Shown here piece by piece: positions 1 through 11,080 of a DNA stretch of 64,000 bases. The position numbers and the translations under genes are program-made. The DNA comes from Acholoe squamosa (taxonomy: Eukaryota > Annelida > Polychaeta > Phyllodocida > Polynoidae): NCBI GenBank assembly GCA_949317995.1, contig OX439040.1:75303972-75367971 (forward strand), written 5' to 3'. Position 1 is the first letter of the stretch; each line of letters begins with the position of its first letter. The notes beneath the pieces were generated by a model that saw only the letters and a list, made by a program, of their open reading frames with translations, had not been told where the DNA came from and ran no database searches.

Positions 1-800
1 CTCTATCTTTTAATTTCTGTCTAGTTCAAAATCTACTTTTTAGTGTTAAGGCCTACTTTAATTCACCCATAGCCCCAGTGCTTACACAAGATGGGTGCTT
101 ATTCAAAACCCGGCCCATATAAGCGATGATGCGGTAGACTGTATGATTCCACTCTGTATACTGATATTGTATGGGGAGTAGACCAAATACAGGCTGAGTG
201 CTGCTGTGTGCTGTGGGCAGTCTACTATACAATCTATGTAATGGACTAGAGGCGACAGGTCAGGGACCATACAAATATTATAAAAACCCCCGTGTGGGCC
301 ATATTGTGTGGATGAAATAGGCTTATCGAATCAATTTTATAAGCTATCAGGGCTATTAAAAATCATATTTACTTGAAAGGTTGATTGATTTTTGGACTGA
401 TTGACCAGAATCAAGTTGTATAGACTCAGGGTGTGGCTCATATATGGTGTTTTATAGTTATTACTTAGATAGATCATGGTATTCAAAAACTTTGACTAAA
501 ATCTCAGGCAAGCATTATATGAATACCCGTTTTGGGCAAGTAGCTTTTAAATACCTGTCCAGAAGGAGAAACGAAAGGACTAAGTGTTTAGAGGAAAGTC
601 TTGTGTGTCGAAACAACATGTAAAAGCTCTGTGTACCTTGTAATTCAGTGCCTGATGTCACAAGTTACTGTCATTACTGAATTGCTCTTTATACCCGATG
701 ACCCGCGAGTTGGACGACCAGCTCTATCCGGTGACCAGACGAGATGAGGTGCAGAGGTAATGGGTCTGTACCCAGACTGGGTATAATATTACGTAGTGTC
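1..800. other. no gene recognised
   Basis: AT-rich single-copy-looking DNA. The small open frames have no recognisable protein features, and I see no strong splice-site pair, tandem array or clear transposon end. Confidence 0.4.
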
Positions 801-997
801 TCACGTATAAACCGCACCCCGAGTTGAAATGGAAGAAATGTATAAGGCAGTTAGGGCTTGATTTTGCCATTTTGGTACTTTTCTGTAGTATAAATTTCCC
901 ACTTATAAGGCGCATCTTGAGATAAGGCATATCATATGAGTTGCATCTGATGCTTATCCTTGCATATAAGCTGTTCGATATATGTGAGGTACTACGG
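801..997. mobile_element. degenerate TA-CCGTA family element
   Basis: The stretch has several family words (CGTATAAACCGCACC, TTATAAGGCGCATC, CATATAAGCTG) and ends in TACGGTA, the family's right terminus. The matching left CCGTA terminus is not preserved, so the start is approximate. It is an old, mutated, non-coding copy. Confidence 0.5.
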
Positions 998-1284
998 TAC
1001 AGTGTGTGATTTATGTGGCTAGCTCTGATTACAGAGTCATGTGATGTATGGAGCACATCATCAATGACACCTACTGTCAATTCACCACCATCAGACAACA
1101 CCCATCTCGCTGTTTGTTGTCACTCACTTCTCACTCTGCCCCAACCTGCCTTCTAAAAGATGCAAGATGAAAAGATTCCACGTGCCCAGTACATAAACCT
1201 CCAGGGCGGGTCACCGGGTATTCATGGTCCCCCTGGGGTAGCACACCAATCCAGATGTATATGGAAAATGAGGATGTCGCGCAT

Positions 1285-1356
1285 CGAACTTTGGCGTAGT
1301 GGTGAGCATTCAGAACTCGCAAGTCAGTGACCCAGGTTCAATTCCAGGAAGTTCCG
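1285..1356 (+). mobile_element. tRNA-derived SINE head (tRNA-like pseudogene)
   Basis: An RNA polymerase III A-box-like sequence (TGGCGTAGTGG, 1292-1302) is followed 32 bases later by a B-box (GGTTCAATTCC, 1335-1345), a normal internal-promoter spacing. The ends CGAACTT and AAGTTCC can pair at 6 of 7 positions like an acceptor stem, and the T-arm pairs at 4 of 5. The anticodon arm does not fold well, so a functional tRNA is unlikely. A SINE body may continue downstream, but no second copy is present for comparison. Confidence 0.55.
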
Positions 1357-1410
1357 TGACATTTTTCACCGGTCATTACAGATTATTGAAGCTAATTCTG
1401 GTTTACTACC

Positions 1411-1625
1411 ACATGTACGTACCACACTTGCATATAAGCCACACCTTGACTGGGAGATGGCCGTAAGCCGTACCTTGACCCTACCTTTGGGAACATTCTG
1501 TAAGCCATGGCTTATATGCAGCATTCTACAGCAAAAAACTAGCAATTCACAAGTCCCAGATGCAGCTTATATCTTGTTCACAAAATCAGGCTGAGGCTTA
1601 ATGGTGGACAGGCTTATATGCTGGT
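1411..1625. mobile_element. degenerate TA-CCGTA family element
   Basis: Repeated words of the TATAAGCCGCACC type (CATATAAGCCACACC near 1432, GTAAGCCGTACC near 1464, and GGCTTATATGC in reverse near 1510 and 1610) mark an old copy or two merged copies. Clean termini are lost, so the limits are approximate. Confidence 0.4.
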
Positions 1626-2277
1626 TTTAACACTCATTTTTGCATGTATTCATGTTTGTTCAAGTTGGAAATTTGGATTAGAGCAGAGATAGTGTGAAAT
1701 ACTGGTAAGAAAACATATTGTCAGAGAGCGGTTTTGATTTATCCATCAGTTCCCACTCTGTCACACTCATCATCTCTCCACCACCATCAGGCTTAAAATG
1801 TGAATCCCACTTAGCAGTCTTACTGAGGTACTTCCGTGACAAGTAATCACAAAGCGCACTACCCTGGGTATAATCAGTCCCATTGCTGTGCCGCTCACAT
1901 TACTGTGTGGTATAAAGGGCCCCCACATAGTGCGCTCAGCATAGATTTCCCAACAGAGGCAAAATTAGCTTTCGGCTTTTCGCTTCTTTGATTCGGAGAC
2001 ATTTCTGCAATATGCATGCATTCTGAAAAGATAGCTGGATCTGGGATCATGTTTGTCTGGGGGAATTCTATCACTACAAAAACGTGCTTGAATTGTTTGT
2101 GGAACTTTGAAAAGGTGCTTCTAGTCCTAATAATAGATTTCCTATAAATTATGGCCTACATCTTTTAACCACACATTTCTCTGAATTGTGCTAACTCTGA
2201 CTGAGAGAAGGCTTAGATATCAAAGTCTGTACCATTTAGGGTTTAGGGTTAACATTATACTTCAATGCGCTTTGCTC

Positions 2278-2362
2278 AATAGTCGACATGATGAGTAAAT
2301 ACAGCCCAGGTGAGTAACCTGTCAGGGCTTCAATCATGCAACATGATTGATGTAAGTTATGA
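2278..2362. mobile_element. fragment of cloverleaf (piggyBac-like) MITE
   Basis: Words of the right internal hairpin are visible (GTCGACATGATG, a CCAGGTGAGTAACC-like loop, CATGCAACATGATTG). Both TTAA-flanked ends are missing, so this is a partial and diverged copy. Confidence 0.35.
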
Positions 2363-2482
2363 TGTACCAATGCAGCGCTGGCAAATCGACTCCCCAGCAC
2401 ATGAGCCTGCAGGCCTCAAGTTTTATCTGTGCACATACTGTGTGCTGCATTGTCAGTATTCTAAGTACTATAAAACCATATA

Positions 2483-2545
2483 TGTATAAGCCACACTCGC
2501 ATATACGCCACACCCTGAGGTTGCAGATAAGCTATAAGCCGCATG
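2483..2545. mobile_element. fragment of TA-CCGTA family element
   Basis: Three family words occur in 60 bases: TATAAGCCACAC, CATATACGCCACACCC and GCTATAAGCCGCAT. Termini are not found. Confidence 0.4.
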
Positions 2546-2599
2546 GTGGGCCTTTAATGGCTGTCGTTACTTACTATGGTAAGGATTGACAACCCTTTC

Positions 2600-4030
2600 T
2601 GAATTCAGGATGATCCTATAAGCGGTAACCGCGGTCTTATGCTGCAAGTTATATTCAGCGTTTTACGGTACTACTCAGGTGATGAAACAATAGGAGGCAG
2701 GAGAACAGGAGAGCAGTGCTCAGGCAAGGTTTTTGTACTGTATTGTATGTCATGTGACTGTACAGTTGTCTGGCTGAGACAAAGCGGAGCACTAATACAC
2801 ATGTGTCTTTGTTTCTATACATGGCCATGTATACAGGCACTGGTTTACTTGGCACCAGATACTTCATGTATCATTAATCACAGAAATAAAGATGGGCGTA
2901 GCGTCTGCAGTTGGAAACATGATGCCTCTGTGAGACAAGAAGCCTTTACCCTTTTACTGCTGTCTAGTACTTTCTTACGTTATCATCAGTCTGATGCATG
3001 AATGCAGCACAGACGTTTAAACCACAGGTGTGAAATCTCTGCCTAAAGGCAGAATTCAGCCTTTTTTGTGTTCACCAGGACCATTCCTGAGATCAGTGTA
3101 AATCCACTGAGTAAATGAAATACTATTTATATGGGGGGGGGGGTGACTGAAGCTATATGGTCTCATATTGTTTTGATACCTTCCAAACTGGTTTCTGCTA
3201 TTATCTAAATCGTACTTAAGCCACAAAAAGGTGGTATAATACATTTAATTAGCTGTTTGAACAACTTTTATCAAATGTAAAATTGACTATAAATCACCAC
3301 AATATATACTTCAGCCTAAACCAGTTTTAGTGTTTCACACCCCTGGTAAACCCATGAGTTCTGCATTGTATACTGCTGGTACATTATATTTATGAATCCC
3401 AACAGCAAATAGCAGAATGCTTGACACATGATGCCACCTGTAAAAGGTCAAGAAATGGATACACCTTAAAACATTCTCCCTCCTCCCCTGCCCCTCAGCC
3501 ATTCACAGCTGTCAGGCCCCATAGGCATCTGCCCTGTACCCATATGCATCCCTCACCACCTGCTCATTTTAACTGAGGACCCGGCCTTGTCGTACGTTGA
3601 TGGTGGCAGCCCGAGCCCTGTGCAGCGATAGCGGGTTGTGTATTAACCCTATACTACCCGAACTGCAGGTCCCACTGTGTGAGGGCCTCGCTGTACACTG
3701 AGCAATTCCTGAGCACCTCCGGGCTGGCTGGCTGCATTCAATGAGGACCAACTCGCCTGTATCTACAATGACAGCCGCTGCAGCAGTTGCCAGGTCACCA
3801 CCAATGTGCATATAGGGCAGCCCACACAGGCCACGGCAAGGCTACTTGCTATATGTCTGTAGGTACGAAAGGTGGGGTGAAGCTAACTAGGCCAACTTGG
3901 AAATACAAGCGGAATAAGGCCAACAGGCATTGAAGGGGATGGGAAACAAAACACCCACAGCAGCCTTTATACAGTTGAAACATACCTTAATACTTTATTG
4001 CAATACCTGTGTTCATTCATCACAGATATT
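2600..4030. other. no gene recognised
   Basis: Open frames near 2639-3001 (+) and 3569-3811 (-) look like chance: no convincing splice sites, motifs or recognisable product. A G-run lies near 3130. Nothing else structured was seen. Confidence 0.4.
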
Positions 4031-4039
4031 ACCAGAAAA

Positions 4040-4180
4040 CCCTGCATAGATAAGCTGCACTAGCGTATAAACCACATCCCCAACTTATAAAAAGAGTTGT
4101 AAGCTGCACCAGATGCTTGAAAAATGCAGGTGTAATACAGTTCCATAGTGCCAAATATCAACCTATAAGCCACACCCCTT
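4040..4180. mobile_element. degenerate TA-CCGTA family element
   Basis: Diverged family words (GATAAGCTGCAC, GCGTATAAACCACATCCCC, GTAAGCTGCACC, CCTATAAGCCACACCCC) recur at 25-60 base spacing. Termini are not preserved. Confidence 0.4.
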
Positions 4181-4817
4181 TGGGTTAAAGTCTGAAGGAG
4201 GCCTCTGTTTCACATATGAGATACAGCTTATGTGGGAAGTTAACAATGGGGTTTGAGGTGCAGTTTACCACCAGCTACTTATTGCCCCCTGGGTACTCCT
4301 CTAAAGTATTTGTTATTACACGCTTGGTGCCCCATACCAGTTGCTACACTGCAGGCTCCCCCAGTACTGTCCATGAGTGGAGTTGGAGAAAGACGAGGAC
4401 ACCTATTGATTTTGTGACAGCTTAAGGGGCCATGGCCTGCAGATATATTAGCTTTGGATGTAGAGCCTCTCCCACTCTAAGTGCTGTCCAGTGCGAGCCC
4501 GGAAAGCACGGGAGGCGGGGAGAGGACCCTAACTCAACCCCAGACGGTGACATGGTATGTGGTCACCCACCCTATTGTGTGCTACTCTAACCTAGGGGGT
4601 GAACTCATGAGGACAAGTGCAGGGTAGTATCTATAGGCTAGGCAGTACAACAATGGTGTGCCAGAGACAGGGGATTGGGTGCATTGTGGGTGAAGGGAGG
4701 CATTGTCTGTTGATGCTCGGTGGGAACAATGCAGTAATACAATGTGTATGCATATATGGGATAGTGTAGTACCATAAAACAGTGTGAGTGCGTTGCAGCC
4801 CATATTAGAAAAATGCT

Positions 4818-4998
4818 CGGGCTTCCCTAGCCCACTTAAAAGGGTCTATATCTCCTCTTTCCTATCCCCTCAGGATGTGTGTGGTGCACATATGCGCGGC
4901 ACTGACACATTTCTCTGTTAAATTATCAACCTGTGAAGCACGGGATAGCCACTTGGTGCCGCTAAAGTGCTGTAAAACACAAATCAATCAATCAATCA
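4818..4998 (+). mobile_element. SINE-like retroposon with (TCAA)n tail
   Basis: The 5' half matches the ACTC-tailed copies of this window (23.4, 30.3, 31.0, 34.4 kb): GCTTCCCTAGCCCACTTAAA through a TATGCGCGGCACTGACACAT-like stretch. After about 4,915 it diverges into a different 3' part ending in GCTAAAGTGCTGTAAAACAC and TCAA repeats. It is flanked by a 14-bp direct repeat, ATTAGAAAAATGCT, at 4804-4817 and 4999-5012. That is the target-site duplication expected from target-primed reverse transcription. No tRNA-type B-box is visible, so the head origin is unknown. The tail type suggests mobilisation by an L2/CR1-like LINE, which is inference. Confidence 0.8.
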
Positions 4999-5214
4999 AT
5001 TAGAAAAATGCTGAGTAAAGTATCAAATGCTAAGAAAAAGTTGCATTTTATGGGGAGTTTTCAACTCTTTGTTGAGGGACAATTTTTCTAAAAATATTTG
5101 TATAACTCCAAAAACTTCACCATCCAACTCAAAGTTTGCTTTCTGGTTTTGAAGTCTAAACACTTTTTGAGGCCTTTTACCCATTACCCAATCAAAGGCC
5201 ATTTAACATGAAGT

Positions 5215-5492
5215 ATGCCCCCAGTCAGGATGCTTTTCATACAACAGTCCTGCAGTGAATGGCTGCCTCTGGTCAGAATGTGCCTCATACAGCAGTCTTG
5301 CAGTGAAGGCTGCCCCTGGTCAGGATACAGCAGTCCCGCAGTGAAAAGCTGCCCCTGGTCGGGATGCGCCTCATGCAGCAGTCCTGCAGTGAATGGTGCC
5401 CCTGGTCAGGATGCGCCCCATATAGCAGGCCCGCAGTGAATGGCTGCCTCTGGTCAGGATGCGCCTCATACAGCAGTCCTGCAGTGAATGCC
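5215..5492. repeat. minisatellite, about 48-bp unit, ~6 copies
   Basis: The unit reads roughly GCCCCTGGTCAGGATGCGCC, then CTCATACAGCAGTCCTGCAG, then TGAATGGCT. Copies start near 5215, 5262, 5310, 5349, 5397 and 5445, and one is internally deleted. A unit close to a multiple of three keeps several frames open on both strands, which explains the overlapping 74-81 residue frames here. It contains the palindrome CTGCAG. Non-coding. Confidence 0.85.
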
Positions 5493-5499
5493 CCCTTAT

Positions 5500-6285
5500 C
5501 AGCCCACACACCATCTTTTCCGCTAAGAAGTGTAGAGATAGGACGGAGGAGTGTCAGATTCCCCCTTCTGATTTACCTTTTGCAATTTGAGGAGATTGAT
5601 TTGTTTTGAGTGCAGGCGGATGTCAGTCTGTCTCCCAGAGGACTGCTGGTAGTGAAAGAGGAGCGTTATTTTGAATATCATTGTCTTAAAGTAGAGGCGT
5701 CGTATTGATTGGTTCCCATTTTCAAATAACCTTTTTCTGGTATTTCCAATGTTTTCACTGCGGAACCCTCTCCAAATCCCCAATGGGTGATAAACATAGG
5801 GGTAGAAATAAAAAAAGTTTAGAATTAAAAACAGGAGACAAACTTCAACTGCAGAAATGCTGTGAATGCCTCTCAATTGTTTGTTGAGCTAAATATAGAC
5901 CAATGTTAATATTTACAAACCATTTAGTGGTGCAGTATTGGTCAGTATTGTGTGAATTACAGACAATATTTGAGTTCGCAGTCATTTTCTGGAACTAGGC
6001 AATCCCAGATAATAACCACAAGAAGCTATTCCTACCCCGCCTGAGGCCAAGTTGGAAAAGCACACATCTCCAAACATGAAACCCAGGTTTCACCACCCAC
6101 GTTGAGCCAAGCCTGCTAATGCAGCAGATTGGCTAAATTGAGCTCATTGATCAAAAGTAGGTAGATGGCTTGAACCAAGCTGTTTGCAGGGACTAAGTGT
6201 CTCCATGCAGGCTCAGCCATCGCTCAAGGTGCGCCAGGTCTGTGTAAAGAAGAAGCCGACATTAGGAGACCCGCTTTGCTATTTA
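5500..6285. other. no gene recognised
   Basis: Open frames at 5523-5876 (-) and 5705-5887 (+) overlap on opposite strands and lack recognisable motifs. No transposon ends or tandem structure were seen. Confidence 0.4.
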
Positions 6286-6680
6286 ACATAGTTATATTCC
6301 CTACATTGCTATTTAAGAAAGCCACATGCAATGCCACTGAAGAAAGCACATGTCCCACATTGCCATCTTGGGCAATTGAACATTTCGTTTAAGATGTTCA
6401 AACACTCACCACTGTCATCTAGGAAAGTCGGACATTCCAGAATGCCCCTTAGGACAGCTGTAGATCCCGCATTGCTATTTAGGACATTCACATTCCACAC
6501 TGTCATTATGGCAGCCACATTGCCATTTGGGACAGCGACCTAACCCGACATACCATTTAGCACAGCCGCATACCACCATAGCCATTTAGGACAGTCACCT
6601 ACCCTCACAGTGCTATTTACAGCAATCAAATTCTCCACATGCCCGTTTAGGCCACACACTGCCATTAAAGATACATTACC
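6285..6680. repeat. degenerate minisatellite, ~35-40 bp period
   Basis: About ten diverged units share a core like CATTGCCATTTAGGACAGCC, for example near 6305, 6357, 6410, 6470, 6505, 6545, 6580 and 6610. A similar short cluster reappears at about 7030-7150, so the array was probably longer or is split by later sequence. High divergence indicates age. Confidence 0.7.
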
Positions 6681-7029
6681 AGCTGATCTGGGGTGATTTT
6701 TCAATTCTAACATATTTACATAGATGCCATGTCTTTTAGCACATATGGGAAATTTGGAAGGCCTTACTGTTTATCTAACATCTAGTATGTCAAACATATA
6801 AAAGTCGGCTCAAAGAAATAATAAAGCCACCAAGGGCTGTATCAAAACACTGAATGTATATGCCTACCAAAGAGCCCCCCTCCCGTTTCAACATTTCATC
6901 AGAATTACATAAATCATGGCTTTCTATGATAAAAGGTGCTGCCAATTGACAAGGAAATGGGTAATGGAGGCCTGCATTTGGTTTATTTTATACATTGATT
7001 TTGGGTCAATTTAGTTGGTAATGCATCTT

Positions 7030-7150
7030 TAAAGGACAGCCACACTCCACATTGCCATTTAGGACGGTTGGATAAGTCGAAGAGGCATATAGGACTTTTA
7101 GCCACCCCTCATTGCCATTGCAAACAGATACCCACATTACCATCTAGATA
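7030..7150. repeat. outlying units of the 6.3-kb minisatellite
   Basis: CAGCCACACTCCACATTGCC and TTTAGGACGG match the core of the array at 6285-6680, followed by TTTTAGCCACCCCTCATTGCC-like units. It is separated from the main array by about 350 bases of unrelated sequence. Confidence 0.55.
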
Positions 7151-7318
7151 GTGAAAACTCTTCAGTGCTTATTATTGACACTGAGGGCAGATAATGTATC
7201 ATAAAGATACCACTTGAGGATTGTGAATGGTGAAAATATACTTGAATGCGCTGTTGGATATCTCCTTACCAGAGATAGGATTCAACATATATTCCTTAAC
7301 TAAAGTAAGGCCAAAAGG

Positions 7319-7400
7319 AAAGGTTGTGTGTCTCAGGTAACCCGACCCTACCTAGCAAAAGAAAGGTTGTGTGTTTCAGGTAACCTGACCCTACCTAGCA
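7319..7400. repeat. short tandem duplication (2 copies)
   Basis: A block of about 40 bases beginning AAAGGTTGTGTGTCTCAGGT and ending CCCTACCTAGCA is repeated immediately with few changes. Confidence 0.75.
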
Positions 7401-7586
7401 ATTCTGAAAAAAAAGTTTATTTTTGGGTGATTCTTCAGTTGATTAAGTCATCCGCGAGTCGTGAGGTGCCAGTTGCCGGCTCAGTTTGTGAGTCACTGTA
7501 CCAGTAAAAAAAGAAATTTACAAAAAGAAATCAGACCTACCCTACCTATTTTTTTTCAGCATGTTAACTGGAACACACGAGTCTGC

Positions 7587-7742
7587 TCACCAGCACGTCA
7601 TTGGAGCACCATACCAACCCTCTGTGAGTGTATCAACCCTATAAACTCACCAGGGGGCATGAATGTAGCCCTGGTGAGTAACTCACTTGATTCATCAATG
7701 GGAATGATGCATTCAAACATCAGTGGTCCTTTAAGAGTTAAG
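7587..7742. mobile_element. partial cloverleaf (piggyBac-like) MITE
   Basis: The right two-thirds of the family is recognisable: CAGCACGTCATTGGAGCACC, the linker CCAACCCTCTGTGAGTGTAT, the right hairpin around GCCCTGGTGAGTAACTC, and the terminal CAGTGGTCCTTTAAGAGTTA. The left terminal inverted repeat is missing or unrecognisable. Confidence 0.6.
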
Positions 7743-8478
7743 GCTGAGGGTAAAGTGCGACTGCCTACATGCACATCAAATAGAACAGACGTGGTCAGTG
7801 TCCGATTTCAAAATTACCCAAACAAACAATCTCCAATTGCAGCTTGTTTTAGGACCTTACTGCGCCACACATCACTTTGTTTCAGCCAACCTCTGGTGGC
7901 CGCCGGAATGGTAAAACCAGCCAACCAAGGTCTCAAACGTCTGCAGCAAGTCACAACCAAAGGTTAAAGCCACTCCAAAGTCGTGGCAGCACTTTAACCA
8001 AACTTCCCTATAACCTTCTCTGGTTTGTGTCAAATCGCTATTGGTGCATGGTGTCAGGCCTTTATAAGACAACGCGGGAGTAGGAACGGTCTTAAACGCG
8101 ACTCTTGGTAAGGGTTTGACATTTATAAGCCTGTTTTAGAACATCCTCGGTCTGGTGTTTTTATATGGTTGGCAGGTGGTTTAAGTAAACTGAATGACTC
8201 CCCCTCACTTATGTTGCTGTGGTTCTCAAGGACAGTTGGTGTAAATACCTTAACTTGTTATACTGTAGCCATTATAAAGATAATTACAATACTGGAGAAT
8301 CTCTGTATATATTTCATGTTTTTATGGAACAGTCATGTCATAGAATCACTTTGTCTGAATGAGGCTACTTGATGACGTAACAATGAAGAATGGGCCAATG
8401 AAGAACGAGATTCAGTTTCTGCACGCCCCTGAGAGGAATGGGTCTTCCCATACACTTCTATACTAAAGCTCGTTCTTA

Positions 8479-8831
8479 GAGAGTGATCATTATTTAACAA
8501 CAGGGGGGGCTGGTGGGTTTGAGGGGGGGTCAGAATTTTTTCAACCCCTTGACCGGGGGGTCAGAATTTTTTCAACCCCTTGACCGGGGGGTCAGAATTT
8601 TTCAACCCCTCTAATGGGGGGGGGGGGGGGTCAAAATAATTTCACCTGTTTTCAGTGGAAAACCCTGTGCATTACTATAAAAAGGCACGTTCGCACGTGA
8701 TTTTCGGCCCTTGTGGGTGGTCAAAATTTTTTTTACCCCATCAAGAGGGGGGGTCGGAATTTTTTTCGCATGTCCGCACGCAAACACACCAGCCCCCCCC
8801 CCCCCCCCGTTGTTAAAAAATGATCACTCCC
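8479..8831. mobile_element. MITE with ~35-bp inverted ends and G/C homopolymer tracts
   Basis: The left end (AGAGTGATCATTATTTAACA, then ACAGGGGGGGCTGGTG) is the inverse of the right end (CACCAGCCCCC..., then GTTGTTAAAAAATGATCACT). The interior holds three direct repeats of about 29 bases around GGTCAGAATTTTTTCAACCC and several runs of 7-14 G or C. No coding capacity is visible. I do not recognise the superfamily. Confidence 0.8.
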
Positions 8832-9370
8832 TTAATATGCAATAAAGACTGCAGCTTATACTTGAATCCTAGGTTTACTGTGCCTTAAGGAACCTCACAT
8901 GAGACGGGTGTAAGGAAGGGTGTAATTCCCAATACAAACTGTTCAGGTCCCAGATGCACCTTATGGTATTTCTGCAACTCAGGGTGCGTCTTATTGTGAG
9001 GTTCACCTTTATAATAGGGCTGTCTGGGTTGGTAACAATTAGACTCACAGCTCGGAGTCACATACAAGGTTTAACTTTACACCCTCATACCACAAATTTA
9101 CAGTATGAGACGTCTTCACTCAGCCCCCCCCCCCTCCCACACACACACAAAGTACTTTATGCCCCTGTGCTATGACCTACAGTGTTCTTTATATACACAC
9201 CTAGAGCACAGAGTGCCAGTGTGCAGGCTCTATTTGTTAACCTTCACATTGTGGTGAGACCTGTAGTAATATATACTGTCAGTGAGCTACCAGCTCAGTA
9301 GGTCGTAGTCCAGGGTAAAAATACCAACAGGTCCCCCTCCCCCCTCTACCTACCTTCCTGCCTCCGCCTA

Positions 9371-9474
9371 CCGTAAACTTCTGTGTATAAGCTGAAACAG
9401 CATTCGAGCTGCACCCTTGACTTTGTAATAAGCTATAAGCCACATCTGGGGTGGCTTCAAATATGCGGGTTTAC
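9371..9474 (+). mobile_element. TA-CCGTA family element, short copy
   Basis: It starts after TA with CCGTAAACTTCTGTGTATAA. It carries CATTCGAGCTGCACCC and GCTATAAGCCACATC and ends near ATGCGGGTTTACCC, a mutated form of the GCGGGAGTTTACGG terminus. Confidence 0.6.
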
Positions 9475-9537
9475 CCAGAAGCGCAGTCTTTATAAAAACC
9501 TTTTCCCTTCCCAGGCCATTCGGTCATGTAGATTTGA

Positions 9538-9757
9538 CCAGCGCCTGCGGCGCTGCTCGCACGCAAAGAAGTGGCGCCACCACGTGCCAAAAGCATTGCA
9601 ACTTCTACCGTTGCAACTCTGTACTTGACAAACAACTTCTACTGTTTTCTTATTCACTGGGTCACTTTCGCTGGTTGCTATCAGATAGAGTGTGAGGGGC
9701 AAACTACAGGAACATTCCACGTGAAAGCAGACAACTTCCGGGGTAGCCGTTTTGGAT
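9538..9757. mobile_element. dispersed repeat 'R', copy 1
   Basis: About 220 bases are closely similar to 11,787-12,003, from CCAGCGCCTGCGGCGCTGCT to GGGGTAGCCGTTTTGG. The first 20 bases contain the palindrome GCGCCTGCGGCGC. Both copies keep a + frame beginning near the GCGCCACCA segment and including WVTFAGCYQ. Differences between the copies change amino acids freely and show no synonymous bias by eye, so I do not call a protein. Family unknown. Confidence 0.65.
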
Positions 9758-10563
9758 AAGTAGTGCAATTATTCTGGAGGCCTGGATTGATCCTGGTAGG
9801 ACTGAACACCTCAAGATTATCATTGTTAGGAAAGAAAACAAGAATTAACTATCATTTCAATCATTCAACTGATGAAACCTGAACAAACAGTAATGCCTTT
9901 TATTTTAGGCTGTAAAACCGTAATAATGGTCCGATTTGTAAGCCGTAAAAACCAAAATGTAGCCCAATGTCCAAAGATTACAGCGAGATATCTGGTCTTG
10001 CAGTCTGGTAATTTCTGTGGGCTCGACAGAGATTTAGCTGGCAAAAGCCAACGTCTTGCGGGTTTTCGTATTGACTGGTAGCACTGATCTATAGTCGTAG
10101 ATACCGCCCTATAAAAGCCACACCCCTTCTTTGGAGTGAATAATCAGAGATACCATTTCTTATCAAATTGAGAAAATATGGATGATTACCTTATTGTCAG
10201 AGATTTTATAAGTCATAGCATAGACGGCGTCTGCTTTACGAATAAGTCGAGGCATACACACAGAAGATAACGGTATCTAGCCTCCTCCAGGGCGGGCTAC
10301 CGGGTGCACTTCCTACTCCTGTAGCCTCCAGGGTCTATATTATACACATAGAGGCCCTAGGGTATGCTTTGTTGTTGTTAAGCTAATTTAACCTTAGTGT
10401 TGGCCTTGAGTAACTCAGAGTTACTCATGATAACAGGAGTCCTCAAACATGAGTGACGCGTCTCACTGCAGACTCCCTTGTATAAGCCACACCGAATGTA
10501 ACTCACACCCAGACTGAAGGATCATGCTATAAAGGTTAATATAAGGGAACAGAGCCATTATTG

Positions 10564-11080
10564 TATGGAGGTTGCCATCTTGAAATTAGCTATGTAACTG
10601 CCCCCTGACTACCATCTTGGATTTAGCGTAGACTTGTGGGTAATCTCTTATCTTACCCTCCATCCAGCAGAAAACAATGGGGATTGATTAGACTGATAAC
10701 CTGCCCCCTGCCTCTATCTTAATCACCTTAATTACCTCTCCATCGTTGTAGGTGTGAAGGGAGGGGATTAGGCTGATAGGGAGACAATGGCTTGGTTTTA
10801 CTCAGCCTGGATTATATGTGTTCTCTTACAAAATTTTTAAAGTTTGATTTCTTTTGTATTTAAAGAAATCAAACTATATGAAACTTATCTTGTTAAAGTG
10901 TCGGGTATTTGCTATCTATAGATATAGATTTTGAAATATTGTTACAGATAGTCAATTAAATAAGTCTACCAAAGTAAACTGTACAAAGAGGCCAAATGTT
11001 GATCTAGCCCCCGACTACATGAGCCACCTAGCTGATTTTCTCAACACTAGCAATATGCTAGGGTTAAATCCGCCTACCCG
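10564..11080 (+). mobile_element. dispersed repeat 'D', copy 1
   Basis: About 517 bases are related, in opposite orientation, to 22,534-22,980. Shared landmarks in order are TATGGAGGTTGCCATCTTG, ACTGATAACCTGCCCCCTGC, GGCTGATAGGGAGACAATGG, AAAGAGGCCAAATGTTGATC and CCGACTACATGAGCCACCTA. The middle differs strongly. No open frame spans it, so it is probably a non-autonomous element or fragment of unknown class. Confidence 0.65.
10841..10875. repeat. perfect 14-bp stem hairpin
   Basis: AGTTTGATTTCTTT at 10841-10854 is the exact inverse of AAAGAAATCAAACT at 10862-10875, with a 7-base loop. It lies inside repeat D copy 1 and appears absent from copy 2. Confidence 0.8.

Noticed and set aside
1285..1356. 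Functional tRNA gene
   Set aside because: A- and B-boxes are present, but the anticodon arm does not pair and the acceptor stem has a mismatch. A SINE head or pseudogene fits better.
2235..2252. Telomere-like TTTAGGGTTTAGGGTTA
   Set aside because: Only two units in unremarkable surroundings; not evidence of a telomere or interstitial telomeric array.
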